Shown: piece by piece, positions 25,559-34,590 of the stretch
Layout of the letters: every line of letters begins with the position of its first letter
Position numbering within the stretch: the first letter of the stretch is position 1
Assembly: GCF_935822925.1 (NCBI RefSeq)
Contig: NZ_CAKXZS010000018.1
Span: forward strand, 37,548 to 101,547
DNA length: 64,000 nt
From: Mesorhizobium ventifaucium
GTDB taxonomy: Bacteria; Pseudomonadota; Alphaproteobacteria; Rhizobiales; Rhizobiaceae
Direction of reading: 5' to 3'
Notes under the pieces: generated by a model
Databases searched by the model: none
What the model was told of the DNA's origin: nothing
What the model saw: only the letters and a program-made list of their open reading frames with translations
Program-made: the position numbers and the translations under genes

Positions 25559-26302
25559 CTAGGCGACCTGCAGATCGTCGGCAGCGATATCGAGCAGCCG
25601 GTTCATTGCGGCCCTGGCTCCGGCCGTATCCCGCATACGGATCGCCTCGAGCACGGTTTGATGCGCCGCCAGCGCCCGCGACTGCGCTTCCATCAGCCTG
25701 TTGGTGACGAGGAAGGACGCGCTCAGCGCCGCCTCCAGCATCCCGATCAATCCTTTCAGAACGACGTTATGGCTTGCCGCGATCACGCTGCGGTGGAAAG
25801 CCAGGTCCGCTCGGCAGACCCGGTCGAGGTCGTGCGGGATCGAATCGCGCATTGCGTTGAAGGCAGCCTCGATCGCTGCGAGATCGGAGCCGGTGGCGCG
25901 CCTGGCGGCAAGTTCGGCCGCAGCCGGTTCAAAGATGCGGCGTGCCTCGATCAAACCGGAAATCAGTTCGCTGTCATTCTTGATATCCGGGTGCCAGCTC
26001 AGCACCACGGGATCGAGCAGCCGCCAGTCATCGCGCGACAGCACGCGCACGCCGACCCGGCGGCGCGCCTCGACCAGCCCCTTTGCCGACAGCACCTTGA
26101 TCGCTTCGCGTATCGAGGTGCGGCTGACACCCAACATCGCGCAGAGCTCTTCCTCGCGCGGCAGCATTTCGCCTTGCCGATAGACACCGCCAAGGATGCG
26201 ACTGCCGAGCACGTTGACCACGGAATCGTGGATGCGGCTGCCGCCGGCGCCTTCGGCCAGGCGCCACGAACCGTCTTCGGCGACCGCGAGGTCAGATGCC
26301 AT
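25559..26302 (-). CDS. GntR/FadR-family transcriptional regulator with FCD domain
   Basis: The 247-aa protein has an N-terminal winged helix (about residues 24-92; GEMLPREEELCAMLGVSRTSIREAIKVLSAKGLVEAR) and an FCD ligand-binding domain (about 112-240) with the metal-binding residues of the class (D in LDRVCRADLAFH, two downstream His). Such regulators control sugar-acid catabolism and are released by the acid or its derivatives. It is the last gene of a minus-strand run with an SDR and a sugar-acid dehydratase, next to a divergent sugar ABC operon, so it very probably represses this module. Confidence 0.9.
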   Translation of the reverse strand: MASDLAVAEDGSWRLAEGAGGSRIHDSVVNVLGSRILGGVYRQGEMLPREEELCAMLGVSRTSIREAIKVLSAKGLVEARRRVGVRVLSRDDWRLLDPVVLSWHPDIKNDSELISGLIEARRIFEPAAAELAARRATGSDLAAIEAAFNAMRDSIPHDLDRVCRADLAFHRSVIAASHNVVLKGLIGMLEAALSASFLVTNRLMEAQSRALAAHQTVLEAIRMRDTAGARAAMNRLLDIAADDLQVA

Positions 26303-26368
26303 GGTTTCCCGGCCCTTCTTCAGCTTGGCACCTCATAGGCGCGACTGGCGCGCCACGCAACGACGCTG

Positions 26369-27145
26369 TCAGTCATGGTAGAGCATCGACCGGCCGCCAT
26401 CGACGACGATGCAGGCGGCGTTGACGAAGGGTGCCTCGTCAGAGGCGAGGAACAGCGCCGTCATCGCCACCTCCTCGGGCTTGCCAATGCGTTTTTGCGG
26501 ATGCAGATCGTAGGTACGCTGCCGTTCGGCCTTGGGGTCCGGAAAAGTGCTCCAGTAGTCGACGGCGATCTGCGTCTCGATGTAGCCGGGCGCAATGGCG
26601 TTTACTCGAATACCCTTTGCTGCGTAGTCAATGCCGAGCGCCCGGGTGAGGCCCAAAACCCCGTGCTTGGCGACGGGGTAGGGGAAGCAACCGGGGATGA
26701 TCGAAAAACTGTGCGTGGATGCAATGTTGACGATCGAGCCGGCGCCCTGGTCGAGCATAGCCGGCAGCACCGCTTTGCTCATGCGCCAGACGCCGTCGAG
26801 ATCGATGTCGAAGCAGCGCCGCCATTCGGCTTCGCTTGTCCCCAGCGGGTCGTGAAAGACGTTGATGCCGGCATTGTTGACGAGGATGTCGATACGGCCA
26901 AAGCTCTCCTTGGCCAGCGCGGCGACGGCTTCGACGGAAGCGGTCTGGCAGACGTCACATGGCACGAACAGGGCGCGTGCCCTGTTTGGCGAAAGATCCG
27001 TTGCGACCGTTTCGCCGGTCGTGTGATCGATCTCGGCGATGACGACTTTGGCGCCTTCGCGGTGGAAGGCCCGGGCGATTGCCTCGCCTATGCCGCGCCC
27101 GGCGCCGGTTATGATCGCGACCTTGTCCTGCAGGCGTCCGGTCAT
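26369..27145 (-). CDS. SDR-family sugar dehydrogenase (putative)
   Basis: The 258-aa NAD(P)-dependent short-chain dehydrogenase has TGAGRGIG (about residues 14-21), NNAG (about 90) and the Ser...Tyr-x-x-x-Lys triad in the region IASTHSF...YPVAKHG. Classical SDR length. Together with the adjacent sugar-acid dehydratase and aldose epimerase it could oxidise an aldose to the lactone in a non-phosphorylating pathway; the sugar itself is not shown by the sequence. The spacing to the dehydratase is 24 bp on the same strand. Confidence 0.8.
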   Translation of the reverse strand: MTGRLQDKVAIITGAGRGIGEAIARAFHREGAKVVIAEIDHTTGETVATDLSPNRARALFVPCDVCQTASVEAVAALAKESFGRIDILVNNAGINVFHDPLGTSEAEWRRCFDIDLDGVWRMSKAVLPAMLDQGAGSIVNIASTHSFSIIPGCFPYPVAKHGVLGLTRALGIDYAAKGIRVNAIAPGYIETQIAVDYWSTFPDPKAERQRTYDLHPQKRIGKPEEVAMTALFLASDEAPFVNAACIVVDGGRSMLYHD

Positions 27146-27169
27146 TCCAACCTCAAAAGTCGGCCGTCC

Positions 27170-28342
27170 TCACCAGTCGACGATGGTACCGTCCGGCATC
27201 ACGGCGTTCTGCGTGTGCAGCACCTCGGGCGCGAAGGGATAGCGCGCGCAGACCGCCTCGTCGACCTCGATGCCGAGACCCGGTGCTTCGGGAATCTGCC
27301 AGAAGCCATCAATCATGCCGATCGGGCCTTCGACCACGTCGAAATACCACGGTACCGCGCCGACCATTTCCTCCTGGATGATATGGTTTGGCGTCGAGAC
27401 GGCGAAGTGCAGCGCGGCGGCGCCGGCGATCGGCCCGAGCGGGTTATGGGGAGCGACGCCGACGCCGACGGCCTCGGCATGGGCCGCGATCTTCTTGGCC
27501 TCGGAGAGGCCGCCGCAATGGCAGATGTCAGGCTGGATGATGCTGACTGCGCCTGCCGAAAGCAGTTCGACAAATTCGGCGCGCTCGACAAGTCGCTCTC
27601 CGGTCGCCAGCGGCACCGACGTGTGAGCGGCGAGGGCTTTCAGACCGGCCATGTCGCCGGGCGGCAATGGCTCTTCGATGAACATCGGCCGGCCGGGAGC
27701 GAGGGCTTCGACATAGGAAAGTGCGGCGGAAACCGAGGCCGGGCGGCCATGGAAATCCACCATGATCTCGATCCCCGGTCCGACTGCCTTGCGCAGAGCG
27801 TCCATCAGCCGCGCTACCTTGTCCACATCGGGCAACGGCGCGTGAAAGTGGGTATAAGGAATGAACACCGCCTTGAAGGCGCGGTAGCCCTTTTCGACCA
27901 CGGCATGCGCGCGCTCGACCAGCGGATCAGCCTCCATCGTCTCATAGACCGCGCGCATGTCGCCAAGACCGAGATGGGTGTAGACGCCGACCTTGTCGCG
28001 CACCTTGCCGCCAAGCAGGCGCCACACCGGCACGCCGAAATGCTTGCCCATAATATCCCACAATGCCATCTCGATGCCCGAGATCGCACTCATGCCGATC
28101 GCCCCGAGCCGCCAGAACGACTGCTTGCGCATGATCCGGACGGCCTGCTCTATGTCGCGAGGATCGCGTCCGATGATCAGCGGCGCCAGATCCTCCACCG
28201 CGCCGACCACCGCGTGCGTCTTCCATTCCAGTGTCGCTTCGCCCCAGCCATGGAGCCCCGCCTCGTCGGCCAGCACCTTCACGAATACCCAGTTTCGCAT
28301 TTCCGCGTTGACCACGCGGGTTTCAATGCCTGTGATCCTCAC
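27170..28342 (-). CDS. Sugar-acid dehydratase, enolase superfamily (galactonate dehydratase-like)
   Basis: Mandelate racemase/muconate lactonizing enzyme group protein (390 aa). Residues typical of D-galactonate dehydratase are visible: VDFHGR (metal Asp and catalytic His), IEEPLPP (Glu ligand), ATGERL (Glu ligand) and APHNPLGPIAG (general-base His). It would dehydrate an aldonate to a 2-keto-3-deoxy acid. The GTG at 28342 is chosen because GGGAG lies 10 nt upstream; longer N-termini lack similarity. It is divergent from the ABC operon, with the putative operator in between. Exact substrate unknown. Confidence 0.85.
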   Translation of the reverse strand: MRITGIETRVVNAEMRNWVFVKVLADEAGLHGWGEATLEWKTHAVVGAVEDLAPLIIGRDPRDIEQAVRIMRKQSFWRLGAIGMSAISGIEMALWDIMGKHFGVPVWRLLGGKVRDKVGVYTHLGLGDMRAVYETMEADPLVERAHAVVEKGYRAFKAVFIPYTHFHAPLPDVDKVARLMDALRKAVGPGIEIMVDFHGRPASVSAALSYVEALAPGRPMFIEEPLPPGDMAGLKALAAHTSVPLATGERLVERAEFVELLSAGAVSIIQPDICHCGGLSEAKKIAAHAEAVGVGVAPHNPLGPIAGAAALHFAVSTPNHIIQEEMVGAVPWYFDVVEGPIGMIDGFWQIPEAPGLGIEVDEAVCARYPFAPEVLHTQNAVMPDGTIVDW

Positions 28343-28635
28343 TCGGAGAACTCCCGCGCAATCCAATAATAGATCATATCTATCTGGCACGTTAGTCGAC
28401 TTTGACATCGTGTTCAATGGTGATTGTGACAGCACCTCGACGGAAAACTGACCAATGCGGCATCCGAATATGCGTTGACAGCCGTTTTAAACATAGTATC
28501 TATAATCCAGTTTGATCCGATCTAGTTGCCTGAACGTTGATCTCGGATTAGGCAACCGTAGGGAGAGGTTGCCTGCAGTCCGACTTGGCTGCGGCGCCGC
28601 GACGGGCGCAATTCATCATCCGTTGGGAGGACGAC
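28343..28635. promoter_or_regulatory. Divergent control region of the sugar module
   Basis: ATAGAT-CAT-ATCTAT (28369-28383) is an inverted repeat close to the dehydratase start and fits a GntR/FCD operator. On the plus side TTGACA (28475-28480) with TATCTA (28497-28502) or TATAAT (28501-28506) forms a promoter candidate for the ABC operon, and AGTATCTATAAT repeats the half-site there. Binding by the linked GntR protein is inferred. Confidence 0.5.
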
Positions 28636-29613
28636 ATGAAATCCATAAAGCAGTTTGCAATCGCAGCGCTTGTTGCGCTCACGGTCGGGTCGGCGGCAGC
28701 GCCGGCGCTGGCCGATTCGACCGGCATCGGTGCCATCTATCTGGACGACGTCGGTTTCTATGCCGCCGTGCGCAAGGGCATCCAGGACAGCGCCAAATCG
28801 ATGGGCAAGGAGATCGACCTGCTCGAGACGAATGCTCGCGCCGATCCGGGCGCCGAAGCCTCTTTCATCGACCGCCTGATCTCGGCAAACGTCAAGGCGA
28901 TCATCCTGTCCGCCGTCTCCGCCGACGGTTCGGTGCGCGCCATCAAGCGGGCGCATGAGGCCGGCATTCCGGTCGTGTGCTACAACACCTGCACCAACGA
29001 CGCCGACATGAAGAAATATGTCTATGCCTATGCGGTCGCCGATCCGACGGAGTTCGGCCGCCAGCTCGGCGACGTCGCGGCCGATTATTTCATCGCTCAG
29101 GGGATCAAGGAACCGAAGATCGGCGTGCTCAACTGCGAGTTCGTCGAAGTCTGCGTCAAGCGCCGCGAGGGCTTCGAAGCGGCGCTCAAAGCCAAGGTTC
29201 CGGGCTACGTCATCGCTGCGAACCAGCGCGGCACGGTGCTCGATGATGCTGTGTCGGTCAGCGATCAGATGCTGTCGGCCAATCCGGATATCGACGCTTT
29301 CTTCGGCGAGGGTGGCGATGCCGGCACCGGTGCGGTGCGCACCATCAAGCAACGCGGCCTGGTCGGAAAAGTCGTCGTCTTCGCCGCCGATATGACGTCT
29401 TCAGCCGCTACCGAACTCGCCGACTTCTCTGTGATGAAGGCAGTCGCCGACGTGTCCGGCCAGGGCATCGGCAAGCTGGCGCTCGAACAGGCCCTGAATG
29501 GCGCCGAAGGCAAGAAAGCCGCCGACATCATCGTGCCGATGGGCATATCGATCTTCAAATCGGCAGACGAGGCCAAGAAGTGGCTCGAAACCCACAAGGA
29601 CGGCCTCTCCTGA
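28636..29613 (+). CDS. Sugar ABC transporter substrate-binding protein
   Basis: Periplasmic binding protein of the RbsB type (Peripla_BP_4). The 325-aa precursor has a signal peptide (MKSIKQFAIAALVALTVGS, cleavage near ALA-DS) and the two-lobe fold with ISANVKAIILSAVSADGS and DIDAFFGEGGDAGTGAVR as hinge-adjacent landmarks. The ATG at 28636 follows GGGAGG by 6 nt. Two cysteines (CYNTCTND) may form a disulfide. It begins an operon with a zinc dehydrogenase, an epimerase, the permease and the ATPase. Confidence 0.92.
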   Translation: MKSIKQFAIAALVALTVGSAAAPALADSTGIGAIYLDDVGFYAAVRKGIQDSAKSMGKEIDLLETNARADPGAEASFIDRLISANVKAIILSAVSADGSVRAIKRAHEAGIPVVCYNTCTNDADMKKYVYAYAVADPTEFGRQLGDVAADYFIAQGIKEPKIGVLNCEFVEVCVKRREGFEAALKAKVPGYVIAANQRGTVLDDAVSVSDQMLSANPDIDAFFGEGGDAGTGAVRTIKQRGLVGKVVVFAADMTSSAATELADFSVMKAVADVSGQGIGKLALEQALNGAEGKKAADIIVPMGISIFKSADEAKKWLETHKDGLS

Positions 29614-29730
29614 TCGCATCCTCCCGAACATGCGATACTGGCCGCCGCATTCCGGCGGCCAGACCTTTCGGGAAACCGACAATCTCGGATACTGCCCGCG
29701 GTTGAATGGACCGGGGTCCGGAGCTTGACG

Positions 29731-30780
29731 ATGCCAAAAATGCTTGCCGCCTACCTTCCAGGCAATTCCACTGTCGACCTGCGCGAAATCGACCGTCCGA
29801 AGCCGGGCATCGGCCAGGTGCTTCTAAAGATGAAGGCGTCCGGCATCTGCGGCAGCGACATCCATTATATCTATCACAAGCATCTCGGCGACGATCCGCG
29901 CACGTCCTATCAGGGCGTAGTGGCCGGGCACGAGCCGGCCGGGCAGGTGGTCGATCTTGGCGCCGGCTGCCGGCATTTCAAGCCGGGCAACCGTGTCGCC
30001 GTCTATCACATTTCCGGCTGCGGCTTCTGCCGCAACTGCCGCAAGGGGTTCCAGATCTCCTGTACCGACCCGCAGCGTGCCGCCTATGGCTGGCAGCGCG
30101 ACGGCGGCCACGCCGAATATCTCGTCGCCGACGAGCGCGATCTCGTTCACCTGCCTGACACCCTGTCCTATCGCGACGGCTGCTTCATCTCGTGTGGCGT
30201 CGGCACCGCTTATGAGGCTGTGCTGCGCGGCAATGTTTCGGGTAGCGATGCAGTGCTCGTCGTCGGCCTCGGGCCGGTCGGCATGGCGGCGCTGATGCTG
30301 GCCAAGGGCCGTGGCGCGCGCCTGGCGATCGGTGTCGACACTCAGCCCAACCGGGTTGAGACAGCGAAAAAACTCGGCCTGCTCGATTACGGCTTCGTCG
30401 CCGGGCCGGACGCGCTCGGCGCCATCAACGAGTTGACCAAGGGCGGTGCGGCGGTCGCCATCGACTGCTCCGGCAACCCGCGCGGCCGGGTGCTGGCGCT
30501 GCAGGCGACGCGGACATGGGGGCGCTGCGTCTATATCGGGGAAACCGGCAAGGTCGAGTTCGACGTCAGCGACGACCTCCTGCACCGCCAGCGGACCATC
30601 TACGGCTCATGGGTGACCAGCGTCCACAATATGGACCAGTGCTGCGAGGACCTCGACGCCTGGGGCCTGCACCCGCACGATATCATCACTGATGCCTTCC
30701 CGCTGGAAAAAGCGCCCGAGGCCTATGCACTGATGGCAGGCGGGCGCTCCGGAAAAGTCATCGTCGAATTTCCGGAGTGA
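29731..30780 (+). CDS. Zinc-dependent alcohol/polyol dehydrogenase
   Basis: Medium-chain dehydrogenase (349 aa) of the sorbitol/threonine dehydrogenase group. Catalytic zinc ligands are in GICGSDIH (Cys) and GHEPAG (His-Glu); the structural zinc site is the four-Cys lobe C-GFC-RNC-RKGFQISC; the NAD-binding Rossmann motif is VVGLGPVGMAAL (about 175). It could oxidise a sugar alcohol or sugar imported by the adjacent ABC system. The ATG at 29731 follows CCGGAG; a TTG six bases earlier is possible. It is 3 bp from the epimerase gene. Confidence 0.88.
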   Translation: MPKMLAAYLPGNSTVDLREIDRPKPGIGQVLLKMKASGICGSDIHYIYHKHLGDDPRTSYQGVVAGHEPAGQVVDLGAGCRHFKPGNRVAVYHISGCGFCRNCRKGFQISCTDPQRAAYGWQRDGGHAEYLVADERDLVHLPDTLSYRDGCFISCGVGTAYEAVLRGNVSGSDAVLVVGLGPVGMAALMLAKGRGARLAIGVDTQPNRVETAKKLGLLDYGFVAGPDALGAINELTKGGAAVAIDCSGNPRGRVLALQATRTWGRCVYIGETGKVEFDVSDDLLHRQRTIYGSWVTSVHNMDQCCEDLDAWGLHPHDIITDAFPLEKAPEAYALMAGGRSGKVIVEFPE

Positions 30781-30783
30781 GCG

Positions 30784-31677
30784 ATGGCCGATATCGAAAT
30801 CGGCAACGAAGCACTAGGCCTCATCGTTACCACGACCGGCGGATCGATCTGGCGGTTCCTTTCGCGTTCGGGCGGTGTCGAGATGCCGCTGTTTCGCGAG
30901 CCGCAGCAAGGGCCGGAACGCGCGGCGTTGAAATCGGGCTGTTTTCCGCTGGTGCCTTTCGGCAACCGGGTGCGCGACAGCCGCTTTTCCTTCGAAGGCC
31001 GCGAGCATTCGCTAGAACCCAACATGGATTGGGACAAGCACTATCTGCATGGCGATGGCTGGACCGGCGAATGGCGTCTTGCCAGCCATGCGAAAGGCGA
31101 GATCGTGCTTTCCCTTGGCCATCGCGGCACTGGGACCCCCTATGCCTACGATGCCCAGCAGCGCTTCACGCTCGCCGGTCCCACGCTGACGACGACACTG
31201 TCCGTGACCAATCGTGGCGAGTTCGCGCTCCCATTTGGTCTGGGCTGGCATCCGTATTTTCCGTTAACAAAAGAGACCACGCTCAAGGCGGCCGCTCGCT
31301 CCTATTGGGAAGAGGATTCCTCCTGGCTGCCGACCGTCGAGCATCCGGTCGCTGGCGATATCGACTTCTCCCAGCCGCGCGGCCTGCCGCGCCGCTGGGT
31401 CAACACGGTTTTCGAGGACTGGAACGGCGGGGCGAAGATCGACTGGCCGGAGAACGGGATTTCGCTGGCGATCGATGCCGATTCCCTCTTTTCCCGTTAT
31501 CTGGTTTTCGTCTCCGATCCGGCCTTCGATGCCGGCTACGACTATGATTTCTTCTGTTTCGAACCGATGAGCCACAGCGCCGATGGACATAACATGCCCT
31601 CACGCGGCGGGCTGGTGAGGCTGGCGCCCGGTGAAAGCCTCGCAGGCTCCGTTCGCTACACATGCCACCGGCCTTGA
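30784..31677 (+). CDS. Aldose 1-epimerase family protein
   Basis: Galactose-mutarotase-like protein (297 aa) that interconverts sugar anomers. The catalytic His is in LHGDGWTGEW and a second in GLGWHPYFP; CFEPMSHSADGHN near the end is a conserved substrate-loop region. It sits between the dehydrogenase and permease genes in the operon, so it probably supplies the beta-anomer needed by an aldose dehydrogenase. No signal peptide. Confidence 0.9.
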   Translation: MADIEIGNEALGLIVTTTGGSIWRFLSRSGGVEMPLFREPQQGPERAALKSGCFPLVPFGNRVRDSRFSFEGREHSLEPNMDWDKHYLHGDGWTGEWRLASHAKGEIVLSLGHRGTGTPYAYDAQQRFTLAGPTLTTTLSVTNRGEFALPFGLGWHPYFPLTKETTLKAAARSYWEEDSSWLPTVEHPVAGDIDFSQPRGLPRRWVNTVFEDWNGGAKIDWPENGISLAIDADSLFSRYLVFVSDPAFDAGYDYDFFCFEPMSHSADGHNMPSRGGLVRLAPGESLAGSVRYTCHRP

Positions 31678-31691
31678 CGAGGAAGATTGCG

Positions 31692-32690
31692 ATGAGCGTC
31701 ACCACAACCACCCCCGACCGTCGGCGCGGCTTTCGCCTGCTTGCGCTCGACATGAACGAGATCGGCCTGATCGTCATTTTGCTTCTGCTTTATTTCGGCT
31801 TCGGCGCGACCACCAACGGCTTTCTGTCGGCCAACAACCATCTCTCATTGCTGCGCGACGCGGCCTCCATCGCCATTGCCGCCTGGGCGGTGACGTTGAT
31901 CATCATCGCCGGCGAGATCGACGTCAGTGTCGGGCCGATGGTCGCCTTCACCTCCGTCTGCCTCGCCTTCATGCTGAAAGCCGACGTCAACGTCGCGCTC
32001 GCCATCCTGGCCGCACTTGCCATCGGCGGTGCGCTCGGCACTTTCGCCGGATCGCTGCGCGCCTATTTCGGGGTGCCGTCCTTCGTTGCCACGCTCGGCC
32101 TGTGGAGCGCGCTGCGCGGCATGTCATTCTTCACCACCAACGCGCTGCCAGTCACCTTTCCCGACAACGCTTTCCTCGACATCCTTGCCGACAACATGTT
32201 CGGCATTCCCACCTCAGCCATTGTCATGCTGGTGCTGTTCGCCATCTTCTCCTTCGTCAGCCAGAAGACCGCCTACGGTCGGTCGATCTTTGCCGTGGGC
32301 GGCAACGCCAACGCCGCCGAACTATGTGGAATCAACGTCGCGCGCATTCGCGTGCTGATCTTCACCACGTCGGGCGTAATGGCAGCACTTGCCGGCGTGC
32401 TGCTGACCGCACGCCTAGGCTCCGGCAATGCTGGTACCGCCTCCGGCCTCGAATTCGACGTGATCGCCGCCGTCGTCATCGGCGGCACGGCGCTGTCGGG
32501 CGGACGCGGCTCGATGCTCGGCACACTGCTCGGGGTCTTCGTCATCACTCTGATCGGCAACGGGCTGGTGCTGCGCGGCATCAATCCGTTCTTCCAGGAA
32601 GTGGTGCGCGGCGTCATCATCGTCGCCGCCGTGCTCGCCAACATCCTGGTCACGCGCTATCGCGAACGCCGCATTTTCGGCGCGTGTTAG
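31692..32690 (+). CDS. Sugar ABC transporter permease
   Basis: RbsC-type inner-membrane permease (BPD_transp_2, 332 aa) with eight to ten predicted helices. AGEIDVSVGPMVAF and AVVIGGTALSGGRGS are the family's conserved cytoplasmic-loop motifs. The ATG at 31692 follows GAGGAAG; an upstream in-frame ATG at 31662 would overlap the epimerase gene. It pairs with the downstream ATPase and the upstream binding protein. Confidence 0.93.
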   Translation: MSVTTTTPDRRRGFRLLALDMNEIGLIVILLLLYFGFGATTNGFLSANNHLSLLRDAASIAIAAWAVTLIIIAGEIDVSVGPMVAFTSVCLAFMLKADVNVALAILAALAIGGALGTFAGSLRAYFGVPSFVATLGLWSALRGMSFFTTNALPVTFPDNAFLDILADNMFGIPTSAIVMLVLFAIFSFVSQKTAYGRSIFAVGGNANAAELCGINVARIRVLIFTTSGVMAALAGVLLTARLGSGNAGTASGLEFDVIAAVVIGGTALSGGRGSMLGTLLGVFVITLIGNGLVLRGINPFFQEVVRGVIIVAAVLANILVTRYRERRIFGAC

Positions 32691-32708
32691 AAATTGGGAG
32701 GATCAGCC

Positions 32709-34220
32709 ATGCAGACCGCCCGCAAGCAGGATCCGCAGACTTTAGTCGCCGCGGTGCATGGTGCGACGAAGCAGTATCCCGGCGTGCTTGCGCTGGACGA
32801 TGTCGATTTCGGGATCCGCCGGGGCGAAGTCCGTGCTCTGCTCGGCAAGAACGGGGCGGGGAAATCGACACTGATCCGGCTGCTGACCGGGGCCACGGTG
32901 CCTGACAGCGGCGACGTCACGATCGATGGCGCGTCGCTGACCGGTTCCGGCACCCAACGCACGGTCGAAGCTGCCCGGCTCGGTGTGCGCGCCGTCTATC
33001 AGGAACTCAGCCTGGTTGTCGGCATGAGCATCGCCGAGAACCTGTTCCTCGGCCGCTGGCCGTCCAGCATGGGGGTGCTTTCCCATGGCGAAATGGAAGA
33101 TCAGGCGCGCGAGACGCTGGCCCGGCTCGGGCTGAAGCTCGATCCACGCCGGCGCGTCGCGACGCTGAGCCCAGCTGAACGACAGCTCGTCGAGATCGCC
33201 CGCGTCATGATCGGCGAACCGAAGCTCGTCATCCTCGACGAGCCGACCAGCTCGCTTGCGGCAGCCGAAGTCGAGCTCCTGTTCAAGGCCGTGCGCAGCC
33301 TGGCCGCCGCCGGCATTGCGGTGATCTATGTCAGCCATCGCATGAGCGAGATCCGGCAGATCGCCGAGGCCGCCACGGTGATGCGCGACGGCAAGGTTGC
33401 GGGGACCGTCGAGCTTGCTGGCGCCGACACCGCGGAGATCATCCGGCTGATGCTCGGCCGCAGCGGCCAGGAGGATTGGCTCGTCGGCGAGGCGAGGGGA
33501 GGCGCTACCGTGCTGTCGGTGCGGGGTCTTGCCGTGCCGCCGAAGCTTGCCGGCGTCAGTTTCGATCTCAGATGCGGTGAGGTGCTGGGTTTTGCCGGAC
33601 TGCTCGGCTCGGGCCGTACCGAACTGCTTAGGGCGATCGGCGGGCTTGATGCCGTACGCGTCGGCACGGTCCTGCTCGATGAAAAGGACATCACCCGCGG
33701 CTCCTATGGCGAGCGGGTCAAGAGCGGGATCGGCATGACGCCGGAAAGCCGCAAGGAGGACGGCATCATGCCGCTGCTCGGCGTGGACGAAAACACCGTC
33801 GCCACAGACTTTTCGAAGGTGGCGGTGAGCGGCGTCATCTCGACATCGAGGATGGCAGAAGCGGCAGGCGACATCATCCGTCGTATCGGCATAAAGACGG
33901 CGCGTATCGACACGCCGGTCGGCACGCTTTCTGGCGGCAACCAGCAGAAAGTGGTGATAGGCCGCTGGGTCTATGCTGGCAGCCGTATCCTGCTGCTCGA
34001 CGAACCGACCCGTGGTGTCGATGTCGAAGCGAAGTCGCAGATCTACGCAATCATTCGCCAGCTTGCCGAGCAAGGCAAAAGCATCATTTTCGTGTCCAGC
34101 GAGATCGAGGAGCTGCCGAAGGTCTGCGACCGGGTCCTGGTGTTGAAGGACGGGTGCTTCGTACAGGAATTCGTCGCGCCCGGCATCGAGACCGACGCGC
34201 TGATGGCCGCCTGCCTTTAG
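32709..34220 (+). CDS. Sugar ABC transporter ATPase (two-domain)
   Basis: RbsA/MglA-type protein (503 aa) with two fused nucleotide-binding domains. Domain 1 has Walker A GKNGAGKST and Walker B LVILDEPTSSL but a modified signature (LSPAERQ). Domain 2 has the degenerate P-loop GLLGSGRTELL with signature LSGGNQQKV and Walker B ILLLDEPTRGVD. This asymmetry is normal for the family. GGGAGGA lies 6 nt before the ATG. It is the last gene of the operon. Confidence 0.94.
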   Translation: MQTARKQDPQTLVAAVHGATKQYPGVLALDDVDFGIRRGEVRALLGKNGAGKSTLIRLLTGATVPDSGDVTIDGASLTGSGTQRTVEAARLGVRAVYQELSLVVGMSIAENLFLGRWPSSMGVLSHGEMEDQARETLARLGLKLDPRRRVATLSPAERQLVEIARVMIGEPKLVILDEPTSSLAAAEVELLFKAVRSLAAAGIAVIYVSHRMSEIRQIAEAATVMRDGKVAGTVELAGADTAEIIRLMLGRSGQEDWLVGEARGGATVLSVRGLAVPPKLAGVSFDLRCGEVLGFAGLLGSGRTELLRAIGGLDAVRVGTVLLDEKDITRGSYGERVKSGIGMTPESRKEDGIMPLLGVDENTVATDFSKVAVSGVISTSRMAEAAGDIIRRIGIKTARIDTPVGTLSGGNQQKVVIGRWVYAGSRILLLDEPTRGVDVEAKSQIYAIIRQLAEQGKSIIFVSSEIEELPKVCDRVLVLKDGCFVQEFVAPGIETDALMAACL

Positions 34221-34263
34221 GACTCCGCTGACGAAATCGCGAGAATCAGCCGTCGCCGCCGCC

Positions 34264-34590
34264 CTAATCGCGAGGCAAATGATTGACGAGGATCCGCATC
34301 ACCGTGACCTGTTCGGGCAGCTCGACGAGGAACTCTTCGTCGCGCGGCAGGTGATGGATCTTGTGCGGGTCGCCGCCGGTGAAGCTCGCCATGGCTTCGA
34401 CGTCAGGCCAGTACGAGATCGTCACGAACTCTGTTTCTTCTTCACGATCTTCGCGAAACAACTGCACGCCAAGTGCCTTCTCCTGAAGCGGCGGAATGCC
34501 TTCGCGTCGGAGATAGGGCTCGTAGACGTCTGCCAGATCACGGCGTGTCCTTCCCCGCCAGATCCGGGCGATTGTGGCGTTGTCGATCAT
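34264..34590 (-). CDS. Antibiotic biosynthesis monooxygenase-like domain protein
   Basis: A 108-aa protein of dimeric alpha-beta-barrel (ABM/EthD-like) appearance: ATIARIWRGRTRRDLADVYE at the start, FVTISYWPDVEAMASFTGGDP in the middle. Proteins of this size can be heme- or quinone-acting monooxygenases, but no substrate is evident. Its start lies inside the end of the upstream alpha/beta hydrolase gene (53-bp overlap), so the two are co-expressed. Confidence 0.75.
   Translation of the reverse strand: MIDNATIARIWRGRTRRDLADVYEPYLRREGIPPLQEKALGVQLFREDREEETEFVTISYWPDVEAMASFTGGDPHKIHHLPRDEEFLVELPEQVTVMRILVNHLPRD

Noticed and set aside
26375..28369. 664-aa open frame on plus opposite the SDR and dehydratase
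   Set aside because: Both minus genes have complete catalytic motifs; the plus frame shows no domain.
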